64,000 nucleotides of DNA, taken from assembly GCA_003290165.1 (NCBI GenBank), contig QNQO01005758.1, positions 62,001-126,000 of the forward strand. Direction: 5' to 3'. The DNA is from Berberis thunbergii (taxonomy: Eukaryota; Streptophyta; Magnoliopsida; Ranunculales; Berberidaceae). Numbering within the stretch: the stretch's first letter is position 1; each line of letters begins with the position of its first letter. Position numbers and translations under genes: made by a program. This document shows positions 10,619-22,543 of the stretch, one piece after another. Below the pieces are notes generated by a model. The model was not told where the DNA came from and did not search any database. It saw nothing but the letters and a program-made list of their open reading frames with translations.

Positions 10619-12477
10619 TATATAAAACTACTACTCGTATAACCAACTAAATTTACATAACTCCCTAATAAGTATTACCACCATGTGGCATTACTCCAGC
10701 AGGATTTCACCCAATCGGCGTTTTACTTTAAATTGGTTGATTTCTATGTGAGTGTTTGGTTGCTTTCTATGGGCCATTGGATGGGTTCGACTAAAATGAA
10801 ATTGATTTAAATCAAACTAAAATTGATTTCAATCAAGCTATCTTAAGCTAGGGTTAGAACTTAACAAAAGTTTTCACAACACATCCACCTGCTTAATCTT
10901 AGCATTTCAGATGTAGAAGGTAAGTGCCACAACCAAAAAATTGGTCCAACATTACAAAAGAAATGCACCCTCCACCAAACCACTAACAACGCTTGCCAAA
11001 AAAAAAGCAACAAATAACAACAAATAAAATGCAAGAGCCACTTCATTAAAATGCCATAGCCACTTCATTAAACATTGAAGATGTAAAAACTACTCAAAAT
11101 GATAATTTTGACAACAGTTAACTATCAGAAGGCCAACTGGTTGAGCTATACACATAAAAACTTATTTCCTCAGCCAACCTACCAAAGCTTCCTTGCATGA
11201 TATATAAACCACACCCTAAACCATACTAAAACTAAAACTGTGAAGTCCCAAACGAACATACATATTTCTATTTAAACTAACATATTGATTTCTATTTAAA
11301 CTAACATACTGATTTCTAAACTAACCTTGAAAGAGAATGCTTGAGAGAGATTTCAAACTAATCTTGAGAGAAAATACTTGAGAGAATGCTAAAAATCGAA
11401 TGCTTTGAGCAAATGATGAAAAACTGATGTCTGCTGAGAGATTCGTGAGAGACTGCTAAAAATAAAACAAAAATTAAACCCCTTGCGTGAGAAACACTAA
11501 GAGATCAACTGTGTAAATCACACTGTATACAAATGTATGCTAGGATATTCAACAATGTATTCTGATGTATAAAAAATGGATAAAAATGTATGCTAGGAAT
11601 ATTCTAACATTGAAGTCTCATTGTACATGTCAATAAATCACATTGTACATGTAAAAAAAATTTGAATCATAGCATGAGTATGCAAAAGAAACAAAAGAAG
11701 AAAACAATTGGATCATAGCAACTGATTTCATACTATGAACATCATACTGATTTCAAGTATGAACACCATACTATGAATACCTTACAATGAAAGTACCTTT
11801 TTTTTCCAGTAATTAAACCTGCAGAGTAAAGGAAAACAAAATGTTTACTCAAATAACGGTATGTTTCATCGAAGGGAAATTTCATGAAATTTAATAAGTT
11901 TGTACCACTTCCCCATTTGTGAACCTCTACACTTTTAACACATTGGATTAATTAAAAGAAATATAAAAGTAGAAGTTACATAATAAAGCTACTGAAAGGC
12001 ATATTGAAGCTATCAACAACTACCAACCTGAGTAATCAACAAGCTAGAATGCAGAAATCTTTAGTTTCAATGACGAGATTAGGAGTCCCTATTCTGCTGA
12101 AGAAGTGATCACTGAAATAAATAATATCAAGACGTCAGAATCCATCTACAATGAAAACCAAACAACTGCAACATAAGTTTACTTATTTGATTATTGCACT
12201 ACCTCTTTATTTTAGGTTCAGTTCAAATGAGACACTACTTTTTTTAAGGTTTAGTTCAACTGAGAGGATAATTTATTTTACATGATTTTTGCAATAGTTA
12301 TAAAGTATAATTTGGAGAATTCAAGAACAGTAATCCAAGTATTGAACTTACCCTTATTAATCGCACTGAACATTAAAAAATATCAATCATATAACATATA
12401 TAGTAGTAGAAAGCACTAATGAAGAATCAAACTGAATAAGAGCCCAAATGAAGATTGTTCTGTATTTCGAAGAACTG

Positions 12478-14226
12478 AGTGAATAAAGAACAATAAGGAA
12501 GGGATCATTTGAACCTCTGTTCTAAAACTTTCCAAATTAATGAGGTACACCATATTGAGGTAAGCACTCTCAATGGTTTGTGGCTTTCCATCACATATAC
12601 CCTTTATTAGAAACCCAAAACTAAACCAATTTGAATTATCTACACTTCCACTTCATAGACATATATTATTTCTACCTTTAGATTGTAGCTTAAGGACTTT
12701 GCTATGTATGAACTCATTTGATTATGAACTTCATGCAACCTTTTTTGTATCTTGTTTGTTTACGTAGATGAATAAAGAACAATCATGAAGGGATCCTTTG
12801 AACCTCTGTTTTAAAACTTTCCAAATTAATGAGGTACACCGTATTGAGGTAAGCACTATCAATGGTTTCTAGCTTTCCATCACATATACCCTTTCTTAGA
12901 AGCCAAAACTAAACCAATTTGAATTATCTACACTCCCACTTCATAGACATATATAATTTCTGCCTTTAGATTGCAGCTTAGGGACTTTGCTATGTATGAA
13001 CTCATTTGTTTATGAACTTCATGCAACCTGTTTTGTATCCTTTTCATTTACGTAGATGAATAAAGAACAATCATGAATGGATCATTTGAACCTTTGTTCT
13101 AAAACTTTCCAAATTAATGAGGTACACCGTATTGAGGTAAGCAGGTAAGCACTCTCAATGGTTTCTGGCTTTCCATCACATATACCCTTTCTTAGAAACC
13201 CAAAACTAAACCAATTTGAATTATTTACACTCCCACTTCATAGACATATATTATTTCTGCCTTTAGTTTACAGCTTAGGGACTTTGTTATGTATGAACTC
13301 ATTTTTTTATGAACTTCATGCAACCTGTTTTGTATCTTTTTCGTTTACGTGGATGAATAAAGAACAATCATGAAGGGATCATTTGAACCTCTATTATAAA
13401 ACTTTCCAAATTAATGAGGTACACCGAATTGAGGTAAGCACTCTCAATGGTTTCTGGCTTTCCATCACATATACCCTTTCTTAGAAGCCAAAACTATACC
13501 AATTTGAATTATCTAGACTCTACTTCATAGACATATATAATTTCTGCCTTTAGATTGCAGCTTAGGGACTTTGCTATGTATGAACTCATTTGTTTATGAA
13601 CTTCATGCAACCTGTTTTGTATCTTTTTCCTTTATGTAGATGACTAAAGAACAATCAGGAATGGATCCTTTGAACCTATATTCTAAAACTTTCCAAATTA
13701 ATGAGGTACACCGTATTGAGGTAAGCACTCTCAATGGTTTTTGGCTTTCCATCAAATATACCCTTTCTTAGAAACCCAAAACTAAATTAATTTGAATTAT
13801 CTACACACCCACTTCATAGACATATATATATAATTTCTGCCTTTAGATTGCAGCTTAGGGACTTTGCTATGTATGAACTCATTTGTTTATGAACTTCATG
13901 CAACCTGTTTTGTATCTTTTTTGTTTAAGTAGATGAATAAAGAACAATCATGAATGGATCATTTGAACCTTTGTTCTAAAACTTTCCAAATTAATGAGGT
14001 ACACTGTATTGAGGTAAGCACTTTCAATGGTTTTTGGCTTTCCATCACATATACTCTTTTCTTAGATACTCAAAACTAAACCAATTTGAATTATCTACAC
14101 TCCCATTTCATAGAAATATATAATTTTTGCATTTAGATTGCAGCTTAGGGACTTTGCTATGTATGAACTCATTTTCTTATGAACTTCATGCAACCTGTTT
14201 TGTATCTTTTTCGTTTGCGTAGATGA
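12478..14226 (+). repeat. tandem array, six units of about 290 bp
   Basis: The landmark TTGAGGTAAGCACTCTCAAT recurs near 12556, 12846, 13134, 13431, 13718 and 14011, spacings of 287-297 bp. Each unit also carries GGCTTTCCATCA, TTCATAGACATATAT, GGGACTTTGCTATGTATG and AACTTCATGCAACC. Unit 3 has a 7-base duplication (GCAGGTA) at its landmark. Open stretches in units 1 and 3 are not kept in the others, so the repeat does not look coding. Positions 14227-14638 hold nothing recognised. Confidence 0.85.
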
Positions 14227-14791
14227 AAAAAAGCGCAACTGTTTATGAACTCGTTTGTCACTTGTTTACGGTAGTGCAACCCATTTTGTAACTCAAACTA
14301 AAGTCACTATTTAGTTTCATTTTCCTTTTGTATTCTCTCAAAAGCAATTTTTATAAACTATAACATGCGGCAACTCATGGGACTATGTAAAACATACTTA
14401 ATATAAATAAAATTTTCGCGAATTACCCTGAATTGTTTTCAACATGCAACTTGAAAAAATCAGAAACATTATCTGAGTGTTGTATATTTTTCTCATACAA
14501 AATAGAAGAAACAAATGACCAAATTCCTACATAAATAAAAACTACTACAAATGTCAGCTTCAACCTTACTTGTAATTATCTTACCCTATCCGCTAACCCT
14601 CTAATTTCACATCCTTTCCATAGATGAAATTGAATGAATTTTTTTTTTTTTTAAATTTGGGATGTTTACCCATTTTATTCAAATAAAAATCCACGCCCGA
14701 AAGCTACATGACTGACCCAATAGGGTGAACCAAAAAAGCCGAAACAAAACCTCACAAAAGATAGGATGCACCAATACAAGCCTAGACAAAA

Positions 14792-16903
14792 TCAGTCTAT
14801 GTACCTTTTGTTTTTTGTCCTAGTTCTATTGGATTTTCGGGGACAAATACTGATATCTTTGGTGTGGCGCCTCTTATTCATTTTTCCGTCTGACATAGCC
14901 CCTAAATCCAATTCAATGTTCGCTACCTGTGGATCAAGCTCAGATTCTGAGTTGACGTCATCACTGTCCTCACTAGAAATCTCGAGTGTACTGAGGTCAA
15001 ATATCGGCGGTCGAAGTAGCCTATTTGCTCTGAACGAAGATATAGCCTGAGTCAAGGTGTCTCTGATTCTTTTATAATCCAGTGAAGTTTTGATAGCATA
15101 TTTGTCAAAATGTCTCTTTAACCTGAGCAGAGACTGCAAATCATCATCCGAGAATTCGTGCACTTGCTGACCCTGTGTAGCATCCCCTAGCTCTGTGCTA
15201 GTAGCACCGAAAAATGTGTTGCAGGGCGCTGGCTGAGGCGAAGCCACGACCCCTGTCTTGGTGCAAGGCGCAGGATGGGGCGAGGCCACTTTCGCTGCCT
15301 TGGTGCAGGGCGTTGGCTGAGGCGAGACTCTGTTCTCTGGTGTGGTGCTTGGCATGGCATTGTTGCATACCACGAACACTGCCTTGGTGCAGGGCTTTGG
15401 CTTGGGCGAGGCCATGGCCTCTAGCTTGAGGCAGATCGCTGGCTGGGGAGAAGTCATGGCCCCTCGTGAAGGGTAGAGCACTGGCTGCTGTGAGACCGGT
15501 TCTGGCTGAATATCAGACCGGCTCAACGCCTCCGCTGAGAAGATTGCATCGCTCGACCTCCCTGAATCAGCATGCAACACTGTAGCGCTGGCCGCGTCTC
15601 GCGACATTGCCACAAGGATATTCTTAGAAAGGCTATTGCTGGTGTCCCCCGAGTCGACAGCATCCTCCTGTAGCAACGACTGTGCGTGTGGACCAATGAC
15701 ATTCTCAATCTCCGAAACTGTATACCCTGCCTCCAAGAGGCAATCCTCCGTAGAGTCTGGTACAACCGCGGCACTGTCATGAGCCATTGTCTTGTCCATT
15801 AGCTGTTGATCCTCTTGAGCACCCTCATCTTCATCGATATTCTCTATAAGTGATTCAAATTTGTTGGACAACACCACCGTTGCCGGAGCAATGGCCACTG
15901 GCCTCTGATCCCCAATTTCCTCGGTAATCTCCGCACCCTTGTCATTTTTTACACCATTTGTACCCACTTCGCGGATGGGCAATTGTTCTTTTTTGGTAAC
16001 TGGTATGTAGAGCTGCGTGACAGTAGTGGTTTCGACTGTAGGTTTGACCGCCTTCGCCGCTTTACCTAGGTCAGAAACACGCCCACCGCCCGTTAGGCCC
16101 AACTTTTTTCTACAAGAGTCCTCCTGATGCCCTATCAAGGAGCAAAAATCACAATATTTGAATCCTGGGTAATCTATCTTCTGCAAGAAACCCCTATTAT
16201 TAGCCCTGTCAATCCAAACTCTAGTTGGTAATTTCTCCGCCAAAGTCATCTCCACGCAAACACGGGCAAAACCCGGGCGCGATAGGCATCGAGTATGATC
16301 ATCCATCCGCAAGAAGCCACCAAAAGAATTCACAATTGCTTTTAAAATAGGGGGATGAAATAAATGCAAAGGTAAGTTAGGAAGCTCTACCCACAATGGC
16401 ACCGATATCGGGTCCTCCTTCAAACTGAAACCATCATGCCAACGGAAGGCTTTGAACCGGACTCCTCGAATCAAATAGGAGTCTCTCGATAAAACTTTCT
16501 TGGCTTCCACCTCGGATTGAAGACGAACTAACACGTGCCGCTGATTCAGTAAACCAAGCGAAAAATCTCCCAGGATTCCCCAAGTTCTGTGGATCGAATC
16601 TCGAATATCGTCCAGTGTTGGTCGATAGCTAAAGAACTTCAGAACAATCACATGTTTTTCCATGAAAGCTTCGCCACGTACTTCATCTGTGGTCGTCAGT
16701 CCAATTGCTGGCGCTCCCTCTTTGCGGAATCGGGTTCCTTCTACCTGATCCTCCGCAACTTCGTCCACCAAGATTTTACCCAAAATTTGGGCGAAAGAGG
16801 GTTTACCCGTTCCCCCATTACCAGGTCCTTCCACCGTGGAAGGAGGGATGGTGGCCGGCGGCGCCGACATCGCAGCCAAGTTTATCCCTTCATCCAGCGT
16901 CAA
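14792..16903 (-). CDS. LINE ORF1-like protein: DUF4283 plus CCHC zinc knuckle
   Basis: This is an uninterrupted 703-codon frame. Residues about 80-230 match the DUF4283 pattern of plant L1-type ORF1 proteins, including VRLQSEVEAKKVL and VPLWVELPNLPLHLF (169-182). Next comes a CX2CX4HX4C knuckle, YCDFCSLIGHQEDSC, with C251, C254, H259 and C264. In the LINE family this protein binds the element RNA. Residues 484-562 hold an imperfect repeat built on SPQPAPCTK. The tail is acidic, then basic (NKRRHTKDISICPRKSNRTRTKNK), with a possible nuclear localisation signal. A start at Met12 (MSAPPATIPP) is equally possible. Intactness over 2.1 kb without an RT partner is unusual. A host gene of the DUF4283/CCHC type is the alternative, but the adjacent A tract and the lack of introns favour a retroelement. 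Confidence 0.75.
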   Translation of the reverse strand: MTLDEGINLAAMSAPPATIPPSTVEGPGNGGTGKPSFAQILGKILVDEVAEDQVEGTRFRKEGAPAIGLTTTDEVRGEAFMEKHVIVLKFFSYRPTLDDIRDSIHRTWGILGDFSLGLLNQRHVLVRLQSEVEAKKVLSRDSYLIRGVRFKAFRWHDGFSLKEDPISVPLWVELPNLPLHLFHPPILKAIVNSFGGFLRMDDHTRCLSRPGFARVCVEMTLAEKLPTRVWIDRANNRGFLQKIDYPGFKYCDFCSLIGHQEDSCRKKLGLTGGGRVSDLGKAAKAVKPTVETTTVTQLYIPVTKKEQLPIREVGTNGVKNDKGAEITEEIGDQRPVAIAPATVVLSNKFESLIENIDEDEGAQEDQQLMDKTMAHDSAAVVPDSTEDCLLEAGYTVSEIENVIGPHAQSLLQEDAVDSGDTSNSLSKNILVAMSRDAASATVLHADSGRSSDAIFSAEALSRSDIQPEPVSQQPVLYPSRGAMTSPQPAICLKLEAMASPKPKPCTKAVFVVCNNAMPSTTPENRVSPQPTPCTKAAKVASPHPAPCTKTGVVASPQPAPCNTFFGATSTELGDATQGQQVHEFSDDDLQSLLRLKRHFDKYAIKTSLDYKRIRDTLTQAISSFRANRLLRPPIFDLSTLEISSEDSDDVNSESELDPQVANIELDLGAMSDGKMNKRRHTKDISICPRKSNRTRTKNKRYID

Positions 16904-17310
16904 CTGGGAGCCACGCCCGAAACAGAGAGAGAGACCTCGCCTGAGAAGAGACCTCGCTGGCCTCGACGGATCTGCTCACCTCGATCTCGCCCTGACCTCG
17001 ATCTGCTCACCTGGCGTCCGGTCGATCTCACGGCCTTAAAGCCGATCGATCTCGCGGCATTGAAGCCAATCGATCTCCAGGCAGAGACGGCTGGAGAGAG
17101 CCGGTCGATCTCGCGGCCGTGAAGCCAATCGATCCCGCGGCCTTGAAGCGTCCAAGCGGCGACCTTGAATTGTCCAAGCTGCGGCCTTGAAGCGACCAAG
17201 CGGCGGCCTGTCGATGGCGGCGGCTGTTGGTTCCCAACCCTAGCAGATCATGGTGGCGGCGGCAGGAGACTCTGTGTTCTCTCTTCCTCTCTTCCTCAAG
17301 TGACTTCAAA
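16904..17310 (-). repeat. GC-rich leader with degenerate short repeats
   Basis: Between 16990 and 17210 the + strand repeats variants of CGATCTCGCGGCCTTGAAGC about six times. Several overlapping open frames result, but they are by-products of the repeat. It lies directly upstream of the ORF1-like gene and probably forms its 5' leader and internal promoter. Confidence 0.5.
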
Positions 17311-19005
17311 TTACAGCCTGAATAAAGAATCGATTCACTCTAGTTACTACTCAGACACGTTAATCAACCTAGAATGAAATACAAAAAAGGGAATTACTTG
17401 TAAACATGCATATCATTAATCAACCTAAAATGCAATACAATGAAGGGAATTCACTGACACGTTGTAAAAGATGAACATGCATACCATTATAAGTTAAACA
17501 CATCGTAAGGTTCCCCATCTCTTCTTCGAAATCACCACGCCTGAATTATTCTTCTCCCCAGTCAACCTATGTAAAAAAATCATAATCACCCCATCGTTAA
17601 TCAAACAACAAATCAAAATAATCTTCGATCAGTGAGTAAACTGTTGACACTACCCAGAAATTAGTTATATAATTAATAAGTAAAAGGAAGTGCTACATAC
17701 ATTAACTGCTAAACAATTGATATTTTTTCCGAAACTGATGAGTGAAAGACAATGCTACATATATGTTATATAACAATTCATGTACTTGTGTTGGGTGTTC
17801 TATGCTTATGATTTATTGTGGCAAGCAATCATCTGTTGGCAATATTCTAGGCTCCAAGCGGCAGTCATATAATCATAAATTGGTGCCTATTTTAATCCGG
17901 GTTCAAAGGCATTGTCGCACACATTAGAACTCATAGACCAATCCAGAATGTACGTAGTTCGACAAATAGAACAACTCATTTTTTTTTTGTTTTTTTTACA
18001 TAATTCAAGTAAAGGAGAATATAAGTGACATTGTTTTAAGCATCAAAACATTAGTGCAAAAACACTTGGTGCTTGGTGCAAATACCATTAAAAACCCATG
18101 CTTAAAATATATAAGATCATACCCAGTGATGGAAGCACAAAAAGTTCATATATAATGATGCTTAAAATATATAAGATCATACTTAATGCTAGAAGCACAA
18201 ACTGAATATGGAAATATGAATATTACTTGAAATCAGTATGATGACAATAAAAACGTACTATATTCCTTATACACAAAACATAAGATACTTCCCTTTTCTT
18301 TTTTTCTTCAGAATTATACCAGTTTAGGATTTTCTCCATTATAGGATTTATCTCCATTATAGGATTTATCTCCATTTAGAATTATATCCTTTCAAGATAC
18401 TTTATTTTTTAGAATTAGTAATTGTAGGATTTTATCTAGCGGATTTGATTAGTAATTGTAATGATCAACGTACAGAACTCTATAAAGTTTGATTCTAGGT
18501 AGAACTTTATATGTGGTAGAGTTTGACCCAAATACCTTTCTATTTTTTTATATTTTTTTTCATAGACAGAGCTTGCGGTGAAGGAAGAAAAAGAAGTTTG
18601 AATTCTTTCCCATAGTAGAATTAATGAAATTAAGAGTAGAATAAATTAAGGGAATTAAGGAAGTATAATTAAGAAAAGAAATTAAGGAAATATAATAGTG
18701 GAAATGTGCTAGAAGATAAATTAAGGCATCAAATTTATCTTAATTAATAGTAGAAACGTGCTAGAAGGAAATTAATAATAGAAACACGCTAGAATGAAAT
18801 TAAGTATAATAAATTTAAGAGTATAAATTTAAGCATCATTAAATCATTCTAGAAAGTTGCAAAACATTATAGAAAGAGCAAGAAATTTACACTAAAATCA
18901 TTAAATCATTATAGAAAGTTGCAAAACATAAACCACTATATATTCACTTAAAATAATTTTACCAAATAAATAAATAAATGAAAATACCTGGTGCTTCACG
19001 GGTCT
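17311..19005. other. intergenic DNA without recognised genes
   Basis: AT-rich. There are two imperfect direct repeats: ATCAACCTAGAATGAAATAC near 17352 with a diverged copy near 17417, and a ~60-base unit with TGCTTAAAATATATAAGATC at about 18098 and 18159. Short GTGCTAGAAG / ACGCTAGAAT motifs recur at 18705-18800. No coding or RNA gene is supported. Confidence 0.6.
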
Positions 19006-20413
19006 TGATATTCACATAAGTATTACATAATATATCTCTTAACTTATGTTTGTTAGTGTTTCGAATAGTGTATGTTAGTTTAATTATTTTATTTTTGGAT
19101 TTTTGTAGGATTTGGAGTTTAAATGTCAAAAGTGTATTAGCGTGGCGAATTTTGAAATTCATAGACAAATTAACGAAGTGGAGTGGGAAACACTCAAGGC
19201 AAAGATTAAGAGAACCAAAGGAAAAAATGAAGGAAATTAGTTTTGAATTTTTGTGGTACAAAGAAGTGATATGGATGAACATAGCCAAACCCATTTTTCC
19301 TTTTATTAAAACATAATCCAAACAAAAGGGTCTCACCCTTTTGTTTCCAATTGGATTTGGCTTGGGGATCCACCAACATAGAATGGGTATTTTGGTTGCT
19401 AATTTGGGCCCAATAGGGCAAGGGGGTTGTTTAACCAAAAAGAGGACAACAACCAATAGGCTTTATTATTATTTGTTTTCTTTGCAACAAGAGGACGGCT
19501 AGAACAAAAACGCGGGAAGGAGGAGAAGGTGTTGTCTAGAACAGAAAAAAGAACGCAGCAGCAGTGGACACGCAGCGGCAACGAGACGCAGCAGGGCTGT
19601 CCAGAATGCAGCAGCAGGGCTGTCTAGAACGCAGCAGCAATAGTGTGCACAACAGCAGAGTAGGAATGCAGTAGCAGCAGGGTGCACATCACTGATTTGC
19701 CACGCGCTGCCATGCCGATGAAACTCCACACCATTGTTGCTATTATCACCTCCACTATGTGTCACTAAACTCCAAGCAAGGTGAAGAGACAAACTCCTAG
19801 ATGTAACGTACTTAATTAGTATTTGATTCGTTTTACGCTTTCACGATTCTCACTTTTATTTAATGTAAGAATTTATGTTATTTTAGTGAAAGAAATTTCA
19901 TAAATTTCTTTGTAAATTATTATTCCGGTAATTGTCTTTTTGTTCTCCATATAAGTTTAGTCACGTTTTTCTTACGTGTGGAATTTTTAAGGATAAATTG
20001 ATTCCGGTAGGTTAGTTATATGTGATCGTCTTTTATTACGTTATTGTCTTCGGATATATCGTAAGTTTAGGATATCACATATGACCAACCATTGTGTTTT
20101 CTAAAAAAAGTGAAATCTAAAATCCATTTACATTAGGATATATTAATGCATTAAAGACTATTTTTCCGATTATATTGTTTGGGATGTGAAACACGTAATC
20201 GAGTCATCATAGCGAATCAATACTAGTTGGCGCGTGAAACCTGATTTTTATTAAACTAAATTTAATTCCATATTTTAGAATTACTAAAATTTCTTACATT
20301 TAGTTTTGCGTAGTTTTTCTTCCTTGACCTTGTTTTGTAGATCGTTTTTCCTCGTGGGATCGACACCCCAATCTTTACTGCAATTGACCGCGTGTATTGT
20401 TTGGGCGTAATCA
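19006..20413 (+). repeat. probable solo LTR, related to the LTRs at 38091 and 44801
   Basis: It starts TGATATTCACATAAGTATTA and ends GGCGTAATCA. The first ~130 bases (ATAATAT..., GTTAGTGTTTCGA, TTTGTAGGA.TTTGAG) and the CTCGTGGGATCGAC block near 20350 are shared with the 2,020-bp LTRs at 38091-40110. It is flanked by GGTCT (19001-19005) and GGTTT (20414-20418), consistent with a 5-bp TSD with one change. No primer binding site or polypurine tract adjoins it, which points to LTR-LTR recombination. The small open frames inside it are not genes. Confidence 0.55.
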
Positions 20414-20779
20414 GGTTTTTTTGTGCTTTTTGATAGCCTTGGTGTAAAAAAGACGTCAACTAAATCTTTTTCCAAATCAAGTGAACACCCGTAATCAAAT
20501 CGCTACACCCAAGTGAACACCAAAATCTTTTCCAAATAAAACCAAATCAAAATTAGACACCGAAATCTTTTCCAAATAAATCCATGAGAGAAACTAACCT
20601 GTTGAGAGATTTGTGAGAGTGACGGTTGAGTGTTTATGTTTCTTGATTGAGAGAGAGTTGTGAGAGTTTGAAATGGTTGAGATTGTGAGAGTTTGAGAGA
20701 AGGTTGAGTACTTGCATTTGCTGAGTTTGTGAGAACGTGAGTGTGAAACTGTTTGGTTGCTTTTTATGCCATTGGATCG
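20414..20779. other. AT-rich stretch with GAGAG-type simple repeats, no gene
   Basis: 20580-20740 is rich in TTGAGAG / GTGAGAG words. The right part (GTGTGAAACTGTTTGGTTGC and the following CCATTGGAT) resembles 10740-10785, suggesting a shared dispersed repeat. Confidence 0.4.
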
Positions 20780-20852
20780 GTTATCCTAAAAAGAATCTGA
20801 GCCGTCTTTTATCTCGTCCCAACCCAAACACCCTCATGTTTTGTAAGATAGA
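20780..20852 (-). mobile_element. Helitron 5'-terminal fragment
   Basis: On the minus strand it begins TCTATCTTACAAAACATGAG at 20852 and runs through GGTGTTTGG and GATAAAAGACGGCT, the shared 5' subterminal block. Similarity is lost after about 70 bases. Confidence 0.4.
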
Positions 20853-21127
20853 CTATGTTATTCCCCATGTCATTGGCACGATAAAAGTTTAAAACTTGTC
20901 AAAACATAATCACCCTTAAGTTTTTATCCTTTATACTTATATGCCTAATCACCACCATCAACAATTGAAGAAAAATAATAAATATCAATATGTTGGGTGT
21001 GAGCATCGAACCCATGCACTCTCGGTGCTTTGAGTTCTATGTGATCCGTTAGATTCATATATTTGGTTAAATCTCGACCGTCTTTTATCTCTCACCCCAA
21101 ACACCATCATGTTTTGTATATATAATA
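20853..21127 (-). mobile_element. short non-autonomous Helitron, minus-strand cluster
   Basis: It ends on the minus strand with CGTGCCAATGACATGGGG and terminal CATAG at 20853-20857. Its 5' end is at 21127, where it abuts the 3' end of the next unit. At about 275 bp it is an internally deleted copy of the same family. Confidence 0.5.
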
Positions 21128-22231
21128 GTAGGGAATTCCCCGTGCCGTTGACACTACCGTGCGATGCTAAATATTTTTATCGCTGCTTATCTTTTGCAGT
21201 GCCTTTCAGAGCTTTTATTGTATTGAAAATTTTCCAGGTATGCCTCTGGGGATTGTAGCTCAATATGATAATGGCACCTGGTATGTGGTATTAATTAAAA
21301 AAAATTTACTTACCTATCCCTTCAACATGTGATTAAAAAATCTATATAAATTAAACAAAGTGAAAAAATGAACATTTTTCGTTACTTGAGACCGTTGGCA
21401 CGACCATTCAACTTTTCATAATGAAACACAACCACAAAATCCACCTAACCTATGACAATAATGTGTTTGAAACATGTAACTTATAGATTTGAAATATGAA
21501 AGATTTGTAGAGATTATTAGGCTATAGGCACGGATAAAGGAAAATAAAGAGTCGTGCAAGATGTGCAATGCGTGTAAAGTGGTGTGGTAAACATATATGA
21601 ACTGTTCCACATAGGGAATTAATTGATACATTTGTTTTCCACATAAAACTCAAATAAATAAGAAAAATGAGAAAGGAATTTAGCATGAGCCCATTTATTC
21701 AAATAATAATTTGATGTTACCATAAAAAAATTTATCTAATAAATATATATTGTCATTCAAGACATGTGTCACTAATCATACCGCAAGGTTGCAGCACATA
21801 TACCATTACCACTAAACATATTTTTTTAATATCTATCATGACATTTATCTTTTTAATATCCATTGTCGCATTTTCTCAACCATAAATATTTGGTGTTTCT
21901 ATAACGATAGTTTAAACTAAATTAATCACAATTTGTTTTGTGGAATTTTGACAATCTACCTTAGCATTACTCAACATGCTAAATGTTTGAGTAGGATAAT
22001 TAAATATAAATATACTTACCTGCCTAATCGCCACCATTAACATTTGAAGAAAAATAAATAAATAAATATGAAAATGTTGGGTATGGGAATCGAACCCATG
22101 CAATCTTATTTGGGATTGACTGAAGATAAGACAAACTTTAAGTCCCAACCATTAGATCTTCATGTTTAGATAAATTTTAGCCATTTATTATCTCCCAAAT
22201 CGTGAAACACCCTTCTGATTTGTAATATAGA
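21128..22231 (-). mobile_element. non-autonomous Helitron, full-length 1.1-kb type
   Basis: It starts TCTATATTACAAATCAGAAG at 22231 (minus strand) and ends GTGTCAACGGCACGGGGAA then CCCTAC at 21128. It aligns with 4641-5776 along its length, including the ATCGAACCCATGCA stem-loop near 22089 and the AACCACAAAATCCACC block near 21428. No coding capacity. Confidence 0.65.
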
Positions 22232-22477
22232 CTAGGGTATTCCTCGTGCCGTTGACACGATAAAAGTTTAACATGATAAATAAAGTTTATTCTCCTTTAA
22301 ATATTAATATAAATAAATATCAAAATATTTAGTATGATAATCGAACTCATGCACTCTTAATGGGGATTGATTGAAGGTAAGACATAAAAATTAACTTTAA
22401 GTCTCAACCATTAGATCAAACAAATCTCAGCCGTCTTTTATCTCCAACTCCAAACACCATTCTAATGTGTATATAGA
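22232..22477 (-). mobile_element. short non-autonomous Helitron, 5' end of the third cluster
   Basis: It starts TCTATATACACATTAG at 22477 (minus strand) and ends GTGTCAACGGCACGAGGAA then CTAG at 22232-22235, directly touching the unit to its left. Confidence 0.55.
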
Positions 22478-22543
22478 AATGCTTTGTCTTTATTTCAAAT
22501 TCCAAGTTTTATTTTAGATTAAAAGATTTCCCAAAATTTTAAC

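Larger units (their letters stand above)
14639..17310 (-). mobile_element. ORF1-only LINE-derived element (half-LINE)
   Basis: Read on the minus strand, a GC-rich leader (about 17310 to 16904) is followed by one long intact ORF1-like gene, a ~140-bp 3' UTR and a 14-base A tract (14639-14652 on the + strand as T). No endonuclease or reverse transcriptase follows. The leader holds degenerate repeats of GATCGATCTCGCGGCC type. The composition (GC-rich, CpG-rich) is unlike the surrounding AT-rich DNA, which fits a relatively recent arrival. I could not find a TSD, so the outer limits are approximate. Confidence 0.6.

Noticed and set aside
10860..11046. 61-codon minus-strand Trp/Cys-rich frame
   Set aside because: Short, AT-rich surroundings, no motif, no neighbours supporting a gene.
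18301..18560. Possible Copia-type LTR (TTATAGGATTTATCTCC repeats, TATAAAG)
   Set aside because: No second copy, no TG...CA ends with duplication, no PBS or PPT beside it.
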